Assembly (NCBI GenBank): GCA_022606135.1 | Contig: JABYQN010000014.1 | Span: 744,001 to 808,000 of the forward strand | DNA from: Fomes fomentarius | Lineage: Eukaryota > Basidiomycota > Agaricomycetes > Polyporales > Polyporaceae | Direction of reading: 5' to 3' | DNA: 64,000 nt | Shown here: one piece after another, positions 1 through 10,595 of the stretch | Numbering within the stretch: the stretch's first letter is position 1 | How the letters are laid out: the number at the start of each line of letters is the position of its first letter | The notes under the pieces: model-generated | What the model saw: only the letters and a program-made list of their open reading frames with translations | Told to the model about the DNA's origin: nothing | Database searches by the model: none | Translations under genes and position numbers: made by a program

Positions 1-1136
1 TTGTTCAGCTCGCATATGACACTCACTGATGCTGGAGGTGTAGCAGCTGCTATGAGGTTGCTTGGCACTGCATCCCGCAAGCTCGAGTATTGAGTTAATT
101 GGTGAGGGTCGGGGTCGCAATGCAGATTGGCGGGGTGACCACAACTGTTCCAATACTCATCCATCTGCATGCGATGGTTGAGCATTAGATAGTCAGGGTC
201 ATACCCTCCGTCTAGTCTCGACGACATCTGTTACTATGGTAGGGTGGGTCTGACTGGGTATTCAATAGGGGGGGATGTGGGTGATAGTGGTCTGGCTCTA
301 GGGCTGTGAGTCTGCTGCCCTCGGACTTTATAACTGAGGTGTGTTGCTGCTTCTCCTCCTTGGTGGAATACTCCAGGTGCGAGATTATAACCAAGATTCT
401 GACGAGGGCTTCGGCTTCTTGTACCAGGAATTCCATCAGCCTACCAAAGCAGCATCAAGCTGCAGACTGCAGTACTAGATGTACATCCTCTCGATCATTG
501 ACCCCACTGTAATACTGATGCGAAGTGGCACAGCTGGCACCCAGGTATGTGCATGCGCTCATCAATCTCTTAGACCCTGAGCAATAGCAGGTGTGGCAGT
601 TATAACTCAATTGCTAAGTATAAGACACGTAATACTAGAAGGCCGTACAAGGAGTAGGCTTACCAGTATATCAGATGTATCCGTAACATCTTTCGAGCGA
701 TGTTACATGTACTTCCAGTATACGCTAGCTTCGTTCAATTTAGTGTCTTATTCCTGAAGCCTTGAGTGCTCGAGACTAAACAAGCTAGGTCAGCGGTATG
801 TGTATATCCTCACGTCAATGACGTATGTCGGCGACGGTGAGTTGTGTGGCAACCGTCAGTGAGAGCTTCAATTTGGTGAGCACCTTCATTCGGTGAGCGC
901 TTCACTTGCCAAATGCGGCCGAATGCACACGTGCATGATGATGTCCGACTCCACATGGCGTGCACTTGTCTCCACAGACATGAATTGCTCGATGGTTTTT
1001 GATTAGTACTGAGACGAGCTGCAGTCTGGAGTGCGCAAAGTAGTATGTAGTATGCAGTATGACAGCTCAAGTAGGCACAAACACGGTATGAACTATTCCC
1101 CACATGCGACAAGACACACACTGGCAGGCTTCAACA
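1..1136. other. No recognisable gene
   Basis: I see no conserved protein, RNA gene or repeat here. Short open frames exist on both strands but none carries a domain I recognise or a convincing set of splice sites. The last few hundred bases are the 3' flank of the SFH1-like gene that ends at 1137. Confidence 0.5.
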
Positions 1137-2650
1137 TCACCTCCGCGTGGCGAGTAGCTGTAACCGCGCTGTCAACTGGAATTTTGACGTCTCGCGCCGA
1201 AGCCGTCTACAGATACCCAGGTTAGCGAAGGAGGTGACCACAGATCAAGAGACACGTACCGGCTGGCACGTTCTTTCTCTAGCTCCCTCCGCTCGACTTC
1301 TTCCGCGGTTAGCACCTCGAACCTCGTGCGGAGCTCTTCCGCCTCCGCCCAGTCTCGCCACACACTCCTCAACGGTTTCGGACCCCGTCCATCCTTTGGT
1401 GCACGACCCCATCCAAGCCCAAGGCCGGTCTTGTCCTTCAGCAAGCTTAGTCCACTCTTGTCCCGTGGGCGGTCAGCAGCAGCTTCGTCGGTGACATCAC
1501 GCGTCTCTCGCCAATCACACCTCACTCGATAGCGTCCCGCTTGTGCTTCACTATCTCTTCGTGGATTGCGTGAGAGATCGGCCTCGCCCGTGAGCCCGAG
1601 CTCACAACAGAGCTTCGTGGCAAACTCCTCAGGAGTGAGAGGCGAGAGAAGATCCCACTCAATGTGATCCAATAATTGGTGAGTCGCAATTTGCACGTCA
1701 ATTTGGTGTATTGTGGTTAAGAAGAGATACTTTCGCAGAATCATATGAAGGGCTTACACTTAAAATCACTCGACACTCGTTCTCCTCCCAAGGATTCTCG
1801 TCCTCTGGCTCAGGGATGTCTGCGTCCGCTCCCAGGCACATCAGCGCTACACCCTCAAGTTCCTCCAGCTGAGCACGGAGTTGGTTGGCGACAGTTTCCG
1901 AGTACGGTTGGAGAGTAAGGTCCAGATCCCTACAGAAGGTTCGGGCGAAGACCCGGGGTAATAAGTGCTTCGTTGAGATTCCACACAAGCAATCTCGTAT
2001 CCTGTGCGAGTCTGTCTCAAACTCTACACGTATTGGGACGAGTGCCGTGGGTTTCTCGGCTTGCCTTGCCAAGTCAGCTTCAGAACTAGCGGAGCGAACA
2101 GGCGGCTGTGTGAGCAGGATACTCGCCGACCGGACGGAAGGTGTGCTCACTAGTATTCATGCTTTGTGGGTACGATCGGCTTCGCAGTGATGAACCGAGA
2201 AGAAGGAGGAACCTGCCCCAGATAGCTCTGGTCCAACATCGTCTTCTGGGATTGGACCTGCGTCGTGGAACCTGGTGTTCCGTGCCCGCTGTTCGTTGCG
2301 AACACTGAGCTCCCGGCGGGCACGCGACTGGGCAACCGCGTGGCCCGTATCGCTTGACGCGTCCCGCCGCTCGCAACGAAATCCGAGTCGTCCGAGTCGA
2401 TCGCGCCTGCGTCGGGGAAATCGTCTCCAGAACCAGGGTCCGCGTAGTTGACCACCCCTCCGCGGCGCGACGTACCGGTGGCGATGGCAGCGACCGAAAA
2501 GGGCGCAAGGATCGGTTGCATGAGGAGAGTCGTACCTGTGCGCAAACGCGAGGCATATGTGGAATGTAGTGCTTGCGGTTTGGTTGGCAGTGGTGGCCGT
2601 GGGCCGTAGGGCTGAGGGGGCATGGTGGTCTGCGAATGAGAAGCAAGCAT
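1137..2650 (-). CDS. SFH1: SNF5/Sfh1-type chromatin remodelling subunit
   Basis: Nuclear core subunit of a SWI/SNF- or RSC-type remodeller. Inferred exons are 2650-2151, 2085-1758, 1702-1260 and 1206-1137, giving about 446 residues. The N-terminal part carries YASRLRTG and RRGGVVNYADPGSG; the two SNF5 repeats begin near ALVPIRVEFETD and near HIEWDLLSPLTPEEFA; the C-terminus has VWRDWAEAEELRTRF, then EEVERRELEKERA and RRLRRETSKFQ. Introns 1 and 3 have good GT-AG ends (64-65 and 53 nt). Intron 2 (1757-1703) has a good donor, GTAAGC, and a CTTAAC branch-like site, but the position where the frame must resume is preceded by CCAA, not an AG. As written the gene may therefore be mis-spliced or dead; a single G-to-A change would explain it. 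The start at 2650 is a choice; an in-frame ATG with a better context lies about 27 bases downstream. The family call is firm, function less so. Confidence 0.85.
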
Positions 2651-2921
2651 AACCGGCTGTTGCGTTGGAGGTATGGAGGCTTGCCGAGCAGCAATGGGAA
2701 AGCAAACTCCGGAGGCGGGCGCGAGAGTACTTCCGCGGACGGGACGGGTGCCTTTTCGGGAGGGGGTTCGTGGGTGGAGGTGTAACCGAGTCCGACCACT
2801 GCCGGATGTTGTTGTAGTATGCTGCTATATTTCAGTGCACGCACCGCATAGAGCCAGAACTGGGCTATGTAATTACGTCGGCTCGGGCGGTGCGGGTGCG
2901 ATGGGTTGGTGTCCACGGAAA

Positions 2922-3931
2922 TTAGACGGCCCAGCAGTCGCGTTCGCCTCGGACATGAGTAGCTGGCCTCAGCTTTATTTTCGCGTGAAGAAGTAAGGTT
3001 GCGTGTAACGAAAAGAAAGCGGAACAGTTGAAGGCGGGATGTTTGCCTGGGAGGTCGCGGTCGCGATGGTCGAGCGCGAAAGTGTTCTGACGCCGCGACG
3101 CGTCAAACAAGCGAACACTCCCGCAATCGGCTGTCAAGTACTCTCCCATGATTCCACCATGTCTCCTACCGCAAAGTCTCATCGTAATCTCAAAGTCAAC
3201 GTTCCAAGGCATGACTCCCAACGTATTGGCCCCCTTCTCACCGCAAGTCTCGAAATTATCGCCCACCAGCAGCGTGTCCGTGTGGACATCCGCCAGACAG
3301 CTCTTGAACCCACTAGTGCGCTCGCGCAAGCAATTGTAGGATAGTATGACGCACATGAGGGTCCATCACTACTGAACATGATATTATATTAGGAAAGCGC
3401 GTCCGAATGGAACTCTCTCCTCATGACCGCGCGCGCAGAACAGGGACCACAGTGGGATGTCGGAACACAGCAGTGCGTTCTAACACTTCATTTCTGATAG
3501 AGATTCGTCAACTCACTCAGTCGCGTCATCACAGGTTCCAAGTGGATGGATTCTCAGACCTATATTACGACCCTACCCCATTACGGGAGTACCTCAAGGT
3601 TTCGCAACAGCGCCGGCCCTGGATCTGTGTACGGTGCACGGTCTCCAAGCGCATCCTCCAGCAGGCCCTCGTTGTGGAGACACGTCACAAACTCCCTAAT
3701 GAACGGCTCTTAGTCGAACATTCTTCTCACATTGTAAGTCTACACCAATCCAGATACACGCTCCCATTGCTGGCACGAGGTTGCACTCCTTCATGTCGAG
3801 GATCGCGAGCTCCTTGGAGACGCCAGTCGTGTCCATACTGCGAGTCGAGCCTAGCTATGCATGTCCCACTGAGCAACTGCTTGCATAATGGCGCAAAGGC
3901 TCAGCGGCTCACGATATTCCTTTGCATCCAG
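2922..3931. other. Unassigned stretch before the BNA3 remnant
   Basis: No known domain found. A minus-strand frame of about 144 codons (3356-2922) reads fairly smoothly but matches no family I know. The N-terminal half expected for the aminotransferase downstream is not visible between 3400 and 3931. Confidence 0.4.
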
Positions 3932-5079
3932 GCCAGTACGCGGCGTTGACAGCGTTCATCGAGCCAGACGACGAGGTCATCATCTTCAAGCCCTTCTTCG
4001 ACCAATACCTTCCATCCATCGCGTTCCACGGCGGCAAATGTGTGTATGCGCCCCTACATCCCAGCACCGAGCCTGCGCGTGGAGTGAAGATCGGAAAGAA
4101 ATCATGGAATATCGACTTTGATGAGCTACGGTAGGTGCTATCCTACAGCTTCCCAGAGGTCATCCACTGACTGGGCTCACTGCGCACACAGGAAAGCTAT
4201 CACCGCCAAAAACAAAATGATTGTGCTCAACTCGCCCCACAACCCCGTAGGCAAAGTGTTCACGCGCTCCGAGCTTGAGAAAGTCGCACACATTGCTGAG
4301 GAGCATGATCTCATCGTCATGTCTGACGAAGTGGTAAGTTCTGACTGCTCTCTTCCGGTTCCCTTACACTAAGCTGATTCTTTATATGTGCCAGTATGAG
4401 AGCCTGGTGTTCGACGGGCCAGAACACGTGCGGTTTGCGTCCCTCCCTGGCATGTGGGATCGCACCATCACCGTCGGCTCTGCAGGAAGTACGTGTTCGC
4501 CGCCCTCAATCGGTTCATTGGGTAGTTTGCTAATACATCTTCACAGAGCTGTTTACCGCGACGGGCTGGCGCATAGGCTGGCTGGTCGGCCCGCTGTCGC
4601 TCATCGGGCCTACGCTGGTGGCGACGACGCGGATTGTCTTCTGCTCGAACTCGCCCCTTCAGGACGCGGCTGCGGCGGGGCTCGAACAGGCGCGAGCGCA
4701 AGTTTTTCGAACATCAGCTCGCAGAGTACGTCGAGAGGCGCAAGGTGCTCACAGATGCCTTCGAGAAGCTCGGCTTGAACTACACGTGGCCGGAAGGAGC
4801 GTACTTCGTGTTGCTGGTATGTCTGCATTTTTCTGATCACCCGCGGCGCTCATTGACGTTGTGCCTGTGTCTGTATCAGAATATCTCCAGGGTGCGCTGG
4901 CCTGAGGACTATCCCTTCCCGCCGACTATGGAGGGCCGAGGCAGGGACTTCAAGTTCGGATCATTTTCCCTGGTTCATCTGCTATACAAATGTGCTGATG
5001 ATCGTTCGCCGGTTGGTACAGGGCTGCATGGTTTATCGCAAACGAGATCGGGTCTCTTCTATCCCTGTCCGCGAGGTAG
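3932..5079 (+). pseudogene. BNA3: Kynurenine aminotransferase (Bna3-type) remnant
   Basis: Resembles fungal kynurenine-oxoglutarate transaminase, a PLP fold-type I enzyme that turns kynurenine into kynurenic acid. Exons follow GT-AG introns: 3932-4130, 4192-4333, 4395-4488, 4547-4816, 4880-4953 and 5022-5079. Seen in order are GQYAALTAFIEPDDEVI, FFDQYLPS, the NSPHNPVGKVF substrate loop, SDEVYESLVFDG, the PLP-lysine segment GSAGKLFTATGWRIGW and EGRGRDFKAAWFIANEI. The N-terminal third is missing. A two-base loss near 4690-4705 in a CGCG run breaks the frame between LEQA and RKFFEHQLAEYVERR. A one-base loss in a G run near 5050 turns GVSSIPV into an early TAG at 5077. The last part of the family sequence is also absent. 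I read it as a truncated, dead copy; the two small indels alone could be sequencing errors, but the missing ends could not. Confidence 0.85.
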
Positions 5080-5262
5080 GATATAGCTATGGAGGGCGGA
5101 TGCGAAGAAAGACGCAAGGAGATGAGAGTTTAGGGAAGCTAACATGTCACCCTTAGGAGAGCGTCCACGAAATTAAGGGCGATTCAACATTTTACTATCA
5201 TAACTAGCTACGTGATACATGCATTGCGAGGAAGAGACAGCGCCATGAATAAGACAGTGCAA

Positions 5263-5868
5263 TCAAGAGATCGTGATCTTCTGAGGTGCCTGCTCCGGTG
5301 TGGTCCTCAGGAACGCGACGGTCAAAACGCCGTTCTCCATCGACGCCTTGATATCCTCCGGCTGCATTACAGGCTGCACAGTACCACACCGAATCACTCT
5401 ACTCCCGGAGATCTTGCCACATACCTTTATACCCTGAGGTACTGGCAGGGACCTCGAGAACTTGCCGAACCGGCGCTCGCGGACAGCGTAGCCCTGCTCG
5501 TTATGTTCGCTCGAGATGGTCGACTCGCCAGAGACGGTGAGGACGTCGTCTCGAATGTCGATCTGCACGTTCTCCTTCGAGAGCCAGGGGAGGTCGAACG
5601 TCGTCGTCACGAGGTTCTTATCCTTGTCCTCGTGCACGTCCATCCTGCGCATTGTTCGTCAGCTTTCCGCTGTAATGAGTCGTTCGGAGAAAGAAAGACC
5701 TACCTTGGGCGCAAGAGCCTCTGAGTAGCGTTCTAGTTCTGGCCACGCGGAGCTAGCACGGTGCCGGACGTGCGCGCGCTGAATGCCTCGTCGAAGAGGC
5801 GGTCAAAGTCGGCGAGGGAGTATGATGGCTCGGTGAAGAAGGTAAGAGGAATGTTGGCTGGTGTTAGC
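5263..5868 (-). pseudogene. Small heat-shock protein (Hsp20) copy 1, broken
   Basis: Alpha-crystallin/Hsp20 chaperone, cytosolic holdase for unfolding proteins. Exons inferred: about 5868-5704, 5644-5425 and 5361-5263. The first carries TFFTEPSYSLADFDRLFDEAF, the second MDVHEDKDKNLVTTTFDLP, DVLTVSGEST and GYAVRERRFGKFSRSLPVPQGIK, the third EDIKASMENGVLTVAFL. The crystallin domain is thus complete, and introns have GT-AG ends. Two defects are seen: no ATG stands in frame at the expected start (near 5865), and an in-frame TAG at 5735-5733 sits between RGQN and NATQRLLRPR. The gene faces away from a second Hsp20 copy at 6441. Its promoter still has a TATATAAG box at 5940-5947. Most likely a recently dead gene; readthrough cannot be excluded. 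Confidence 0.82.
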
Positions 5869-5935
5869 GGGAGTTTGGTATAACGATGTGTTTCGATGGT
5901 ATGCTGAAGACTCGACCGTCGACCGCTACCGTCCC

Positions 5936-6440
5936 CGTCTTATATACTTGCTGAGAGGGTCCGAGACACACCGCTCCCCGGTGCTGTGAACGCAGAGTAC
6001 ACGCAAATGGTGAGGTCATGGAGTTCTCACCGATGATGCAAGCGAAGGCCAGACTGTTGTAGAATGACTGGGGCCCAGAAACCTCCGGAATTTAGGCAAA
6101 CTTCCGGAGTTCGCGAAGTGATTACGAACGAAATCCTTCAGTGAATTTGACGGTGGGGTGCCAGTGCACATTGTTGATACATGCTTGTCCGCCTTCCATT
6201 CCTGGCACGAACCCCTCAACATGCGCGCTTCTTCTCGAATCTCCGTAGTGTTTCCCGACCACGTTCTCACGAAATGACATTCTCGACATGGTCCAGACGA
6301 GTATGTGAGCCAGGATGTGTGAGGATAAAAGGGCCTACTGTCTCTACTCGGCCTCCTCAGCAATATCAACATCGAGCCTACTACCATTGTATACCTGCCA
6401 CCACACTACTCCTACCGCTCAACACTTTACTCTGTTCGCC
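5936..6440. promoter_or_regulatory. Shared divergent heat-shock promoter region
   Basis: The spacer between two divergent Hsp20 copies. TATA-like boxes face each way: TATATAAG (minus strand) at 5940-5947 and GATAAAAG (plus strand) near 6322-6329. Two palindromes of the heat-shock-element type TTCnnGAA are seen at 6110-6117 (TTCGCGAA) and 6232-6239 (TTCTCGAA). Binding by heat-shock factor is inferred from the motif and context only. Confidence 0.5.
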
Positions 6441-6836
6441 ATGTAGCTCATCAACTTCTTCAACGACAACATCTTCTCCGAGTTCGACCGCATGTTTGCT
6501 GACGCCTTCGACGGTCGCACTCGCGGTGGCGCCGGCGAGGTCCAGCGGCCTTCGGACAACAACGCACCTCGCGTTCTGCGTCCACGGTACGTCCTTCGCC
6601 GTTAATTCGCCAAAAGGACTCGCGCTGACTGAGAGAAACAAGGTGGACATCCACGAGGACAAGGACAAGAACCTCCTCACCGCGACATTCGAGCTCCCTG
6701 GCATTAACAAGCAGGACGTCAGCATCGACGTGCGCAACAACGTGCTCACCGTCTCGGGCAAGTTCAAGTTCGAGTTGGACTGGAACGAGAGCGGGTACGT
6801 TGTGGGCGACTTCTCACCTGGCTAGCCTGGTGAGTA
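6441..6836 (+). pseudogene. Small heat-shock protein (Hsp20) copy 2, broken
   Basis: A second Hsp20. Exon 1 (6441-6586) would encode LINFFNDNIFSEFDRMFADAFDG and ends RVLRP; exon 2 starts about 6642 with VDIHEDKDKNLLTATFELPG and NNVLTVSGKF. Three defects are seen. Codon 2 is TAG (ATG TAG at 6441-6446) where serine is usual. The acceptor that would keep the frame is ACAA and lacks AG; the nearby AG shifts the frame by one. After GYVVGDFSPG the frame stops at about 6824, and the C-terminal beta-strands found in copy 1 (RERRFGKFSRSL, then ENGVLTV) are absent. The copy is clearly non-functional as written, although its promoter motifs survive. Confidence 0.8.
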
Positions 6837-6983
6837 CTTAACGATCATTTCGGTCGGCGTCGATGCCTCATGATATTGCGCGACCCGAAGTCCTGCGCGA
6901 ATACCTTCTCAGGCTCCCCCCGCGGCCGGCCGTAGCGTCGTCGCGAACGTCTGCGCCGCGGATGCTAGCAACGCCGGCGCGAC

Positions 6984-7570
6984 CTAGTCCGCGTCACCGC
7001 GTTGTTCAAGCTTTATAACCTCCCGGAGCACGAATGCACTGCGGGAAAGAGGGGGAATGAAAGGAGGGGCACGCACCTTGTCTGCCCATCCGTCAGGGAA
7101 GCACCCTCCCAGCCTCCGCTCTAGCGCCGCGCGTTCCCATTTTAGCAACTCGAGTTCATCGCTTGCACCGAGGTATAGATCGTCCACGATCGCGAGCAAG
7201 TTGGATGTGTCCTTCGCCGCCGCCTTCCAGCACTCGCTGCATCCGCCTTTGCAGAACCGGCCTTACTACATCCATCCACCCGCACGGGACTCCAAAGCCG
7301 CGTCATCAGAGTGAATCTCGCCGACGTCCAAGGGCCCAGCTGCGCGCAACCCATCGAGTTCCCATACTCTGCCGTGGGCGGGACGTATCCGATGTAGGGG
7401 TACTCGTCTAGTTTCTCCCTGTCGTGCGCAGAGGTGGCCTTGCACTTCGTGCGTGACGAGCTCGCGGAGGTCTTGCGCTTCTTCGCTGGCGGTGAGCTCG
7501 CCGCCTTGGCTTATTTCGCCCTCACTTTGGCAGACTCGAGCGCGGCAGTGGTCAGTGCGTGATATGCGCC
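6984..7570 (-). other. Coding-like segment of unknown family
   Basis: On the minus strand near 7230-7080 a frame reads KDTSNLLAIVDDLYLGASDELELL followed by KWERAALERRLGG and ends at a possible donor (GTGCGTGCC) near 7080. Charge pattern and codon use look like a real exon, perhaps helical, but I do not recognise the family. It lies downstream of, and on the same strand as, the SET/NAP remnant and may be part of the same transcription unit or of another broken gene. Confidence 0.3.
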
Positions 7571-7845
7571 GCGGATGTCAATGATCAGCAAGCTTGTAGA
7601 GCGAAGGGGGTGAGATCGGAACTTACCAGAAGCATCGCTTTTGCAACCAAGCTATTATCCATGAAGACGGTCGCCGGACCAGCCAGCAACTCGTACTCGC
7701 TCGTGTTCTTCCTGGACGAACACGCCCGCGCTCTTCCTTGGCACGCTCACGTACTCAATCTGAAGGTTGAAGTCGAGTCGCGCGATCGACACCTTGTGCA
7801 CGAACCTGTCACGGATTAATGTGCTTGCCACCCTCGACCCGCCTC

Positions 7846-8564
7846 GACGTACCTGCGGCTCTACATCCCGTTCCCAGGAGAACTCAAGCATCGTGTCCGT
7901 GATTCCGTCCGCGTCCGGCTTGTCCTCAGTATCCACCGGTGGCGGCACATACTTGTACTCCTTTTTCAGCACCGTGTTGGAGAAGTACGGATTCTCCTTG
8001 AAGTGCTGCACGGCCCCCCCCCCCGGAAACCGTCAGCAAACTCTATCCAACAACAACAACCACCGACTTCCCGGTGAGTGGTTAGGGCCATTTGAACATG
8101 GTACTCGTCGAACTCGAGGGTGAAGCAACGCGACTCGACGGAGTCGCGCACGATCCACAGGTCCTCCAGGTAGCTCGGCGCGGCCTGGTCCGAGTTGTGC
8201 TGTGCGTGTGTTGATCAGGTCGTAGTTCAGGAGCGCGACGACCCAGAACTTGTTCACGACCGCGCGTCGCTTCTCGTACACAGGCAGCATCTTCTCCTGC
8301 GCGCGACGCGTCCCACGTCAACCTCAGCTCTCATAGGACGCTTGCGAACATGGAAGGAGGGGATTGGAGGGACAGTCTGGGGTAGTTGTGGTTCAACTTT
8401 TTGCAATAAATAAACCAAACATACTGAGCGCGAGCTCGACGAGAGCAACGTCTTTTTGGATCGCCTGGAGCTTGACGGCCCTCGTCGTTGAGGTTGACGT
8501 CGCCGAGGGGGCTTTTCTCAACGTCTGCACCGGGGGACGCGCGTTTCACGCCTTTGCTGCTCAT
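7846..8564 (-). pseudogene. SET/NAP-family histone chaperone remnant
   Basis: Resembles SET/Vps75-like nucleosome assembly proteins, which bind histones in the nucleus. Read in order on the minus strand: the start MSSKGVKRASPGADVEKSP at 8564; AVKLQAIQKDVALVELAL; EKMLPVYEKRRAVVNKFWVVALLNY; SYLEDLWIVRDSVESRCFTLEF; and HFKENPYFSNTVLKKEYKYVPPP with MLEFSWERDVEPQ. These are typical NAP-domain elements (dimer helix, then earmuff). The frame breaks near 8478 (an extra G in GAGGGCC) and again near 8200, where AQHNSDQAAPSYLEDL is out of phase with NYDLINTRT. A run of eleven C bases lies in an intron at about 8014-8024. The acidic C-terminal tail is not identifiable. Two homopolymer indels could be sequencing errors, so pseudogene status is likely, not certain. 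Confidence 0.7.
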
Positions 8565-8639
8565 GGTGGTCGAAGTACGGAGCGGCTGTCCGACGCAACT
8601 CCTTCCTACCCATACCACTACGACTCACCGCTACCGACG

Positions 8640-10490
8640 TACTTTATCGACACTCTGCGCATGTGCCGCTCCAACGGACACCTACCGACCCCGGGTCGAG
8701 CTTCCAAGAATTTGCTCGAACTCCGATAGCTTCAGAGATGCCAGTGCACTCTCGTGTCACAGACTCAAGCCCTCGCGCAACAGACAGACTCAGAGTGTGC
8801 CCCGATCGTGGTGGGGTCGTTCTTCAGGAGATGGCTAAGTCAAGTTCTAGCCATGACCTTGTCGTGGTCCTCGTACATAATGTACGCGCCCTCTCTCCTC
8901 TAACCATCCTCCTCGCGTCCTCACGTCTCTACTAGCTCCATCAATATCCTACTCCAGCGGCAGACTCTCTCATGACTGTACCAGGCTCTGTCGCGACAGA
9001 GCCGACATCTGGTGCAACAGACTCTGGCTCTCACCTACCTTGGGTTGCAACGGACCCTCAACAAATCTCGTCTGCCCGATCACAGAAGAAAGCACGCACA
9101 AGCGGCCATCTCCACAAAGGCACAGACGTGAATGACTGGGTCCTACCTCCTGTCAGCGGGAACGACAAAATCAAGTAATAACCGTCCACCCGCCGGGTAC
9201 TTTGATGCTAACGTGGACCTGCATAGGGCGAGATCTATGCGTCGTTGGAAGCATCTACCCCCTAACGGCACCAAGGTCCAAGGCCGACTTCGAGGCATGG
9301 TGGAAGCAATCCCAACGTACAGTGAGTATTATCTCGGGTATTATGTCATGTACACACTGTCGTGCCACTCACATTTCCACAGAAGTATGCCAATACACCT
9401 TTCTAAGGAAGTAGTTATTCTACTCGCCACTGACCGCCATTCACCATACCTACAGTTGTCGTGCATAGCTCCATGCACACGCAGCCGAGCTGGACGTGTT
9501 CCTGCTCGCAGTAGGCATAGGCTCGGCCTCGGACACTGACTGAGGATTCGGACTCGGACACGGACATTGACTCAGATCTCGGACTCGATGGAGACAGAGA
9601 CATGGACTCGCAAGGACACTGGACAAACCGGTGCACGTGCACGCTAGCGAGCGTGTACGCGAGGAGCAGGGACTTGGGCGGGAAGACTTGCGGGCGCGCG
9701 CGCGGCGGGGTGCTGTTGTAACCTAGTCCATCCAATGACCTCCTTTGCTATCCATTGCGAACGTGTGATACACCTGAGTGACATCTAAAGCATACGAAAC
9801 GCGGTCGCTTGCAAAAGATCTAGACCCCATTGTAGGGAATTGGAAGCCCATGTCATCGAAATCGATGTCACGTCCATTTCACCAATGCGCTCCAAAGCCA
9901 CACATTCATAGCGAATCCTAGGAATTTTTTTATGTCTATTATATAGCATTGGATCTAATTCTAGGTAAAGGAGACGACTCTCACTGGGTCTAAGCTTCAA
10001 TGTGCGCCAAATTATCGTTTCAGTCTGTCGGCGTGCACGTGAGGCACAAACACTTCCAAAGCTTCTAGTATACTAAGCGATGATACCAGACGTCAAATCG
10101 CCCGTTTCTCACTGGGCACACTGTGTGAACTGCGGTATATCTCTGGTACCCTCGCTCCATCATTCATGTTTGTGATCAGTTCAAATGCTCCTTCTATATT
10201 TGTGGGGCCGGAGTTGGAGGGGCAATGTTTGCACCGACAAATTACTGTTTTGTGTATCCGTCACTCCAATAGGCGACGGGCATTGCTCATGACTGTATGC
10301 ACAAGGATGATAGCCTCATTGACAAGCATAGCATCCTCATGCAAGCACCCGTTTGCTGTACTGTAAGTCGCGAAGCGATCGTCCAAGTCGGCCTTTGCAG
10401 CATGACTGACGTATAAAGGGGAGGTGGATTTCACCTTTGGCTAACGCTCATCATTGAAGGCAATGAGCGCTGAGCCATCACCCGGGTGGC
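8640..10490. other. No assignable gene; acidic Ser-Asp stretch
   Basis: No known domain was found. Around 9540-9610 the plus strand reads a Ser-Asp repeat (DSDSDTDIDSD) that looks like a low-complexity coding or simple-sequence remnant. The rest shows no convincing exon chain. Confidence 0.4.
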
Positions 10491-10494
10491 ACGC

Positions 10495-10595
10495 TCGATA
10501 TATTACTCACCTTCCGCCTCTGACCCCGTCCCATTCAACCCTCTTCTCTCTCTTACATCACGCCACAGCATCAGGCAAGAGTTAACTTCTCCAAA
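10495..10595 (+). promoter_or_regulatory. Promoter of the 10596 gene
   Basis: An AT-rich GATATATTA box at about 10497-10506 lies 90 bases before the start codon, followed by a pyrimidine-rich tract (10530-10556) of the kind found at fungal transcription starts. The start codon is preceded by CCAAA, with A at -3. Confidence 0.5.
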
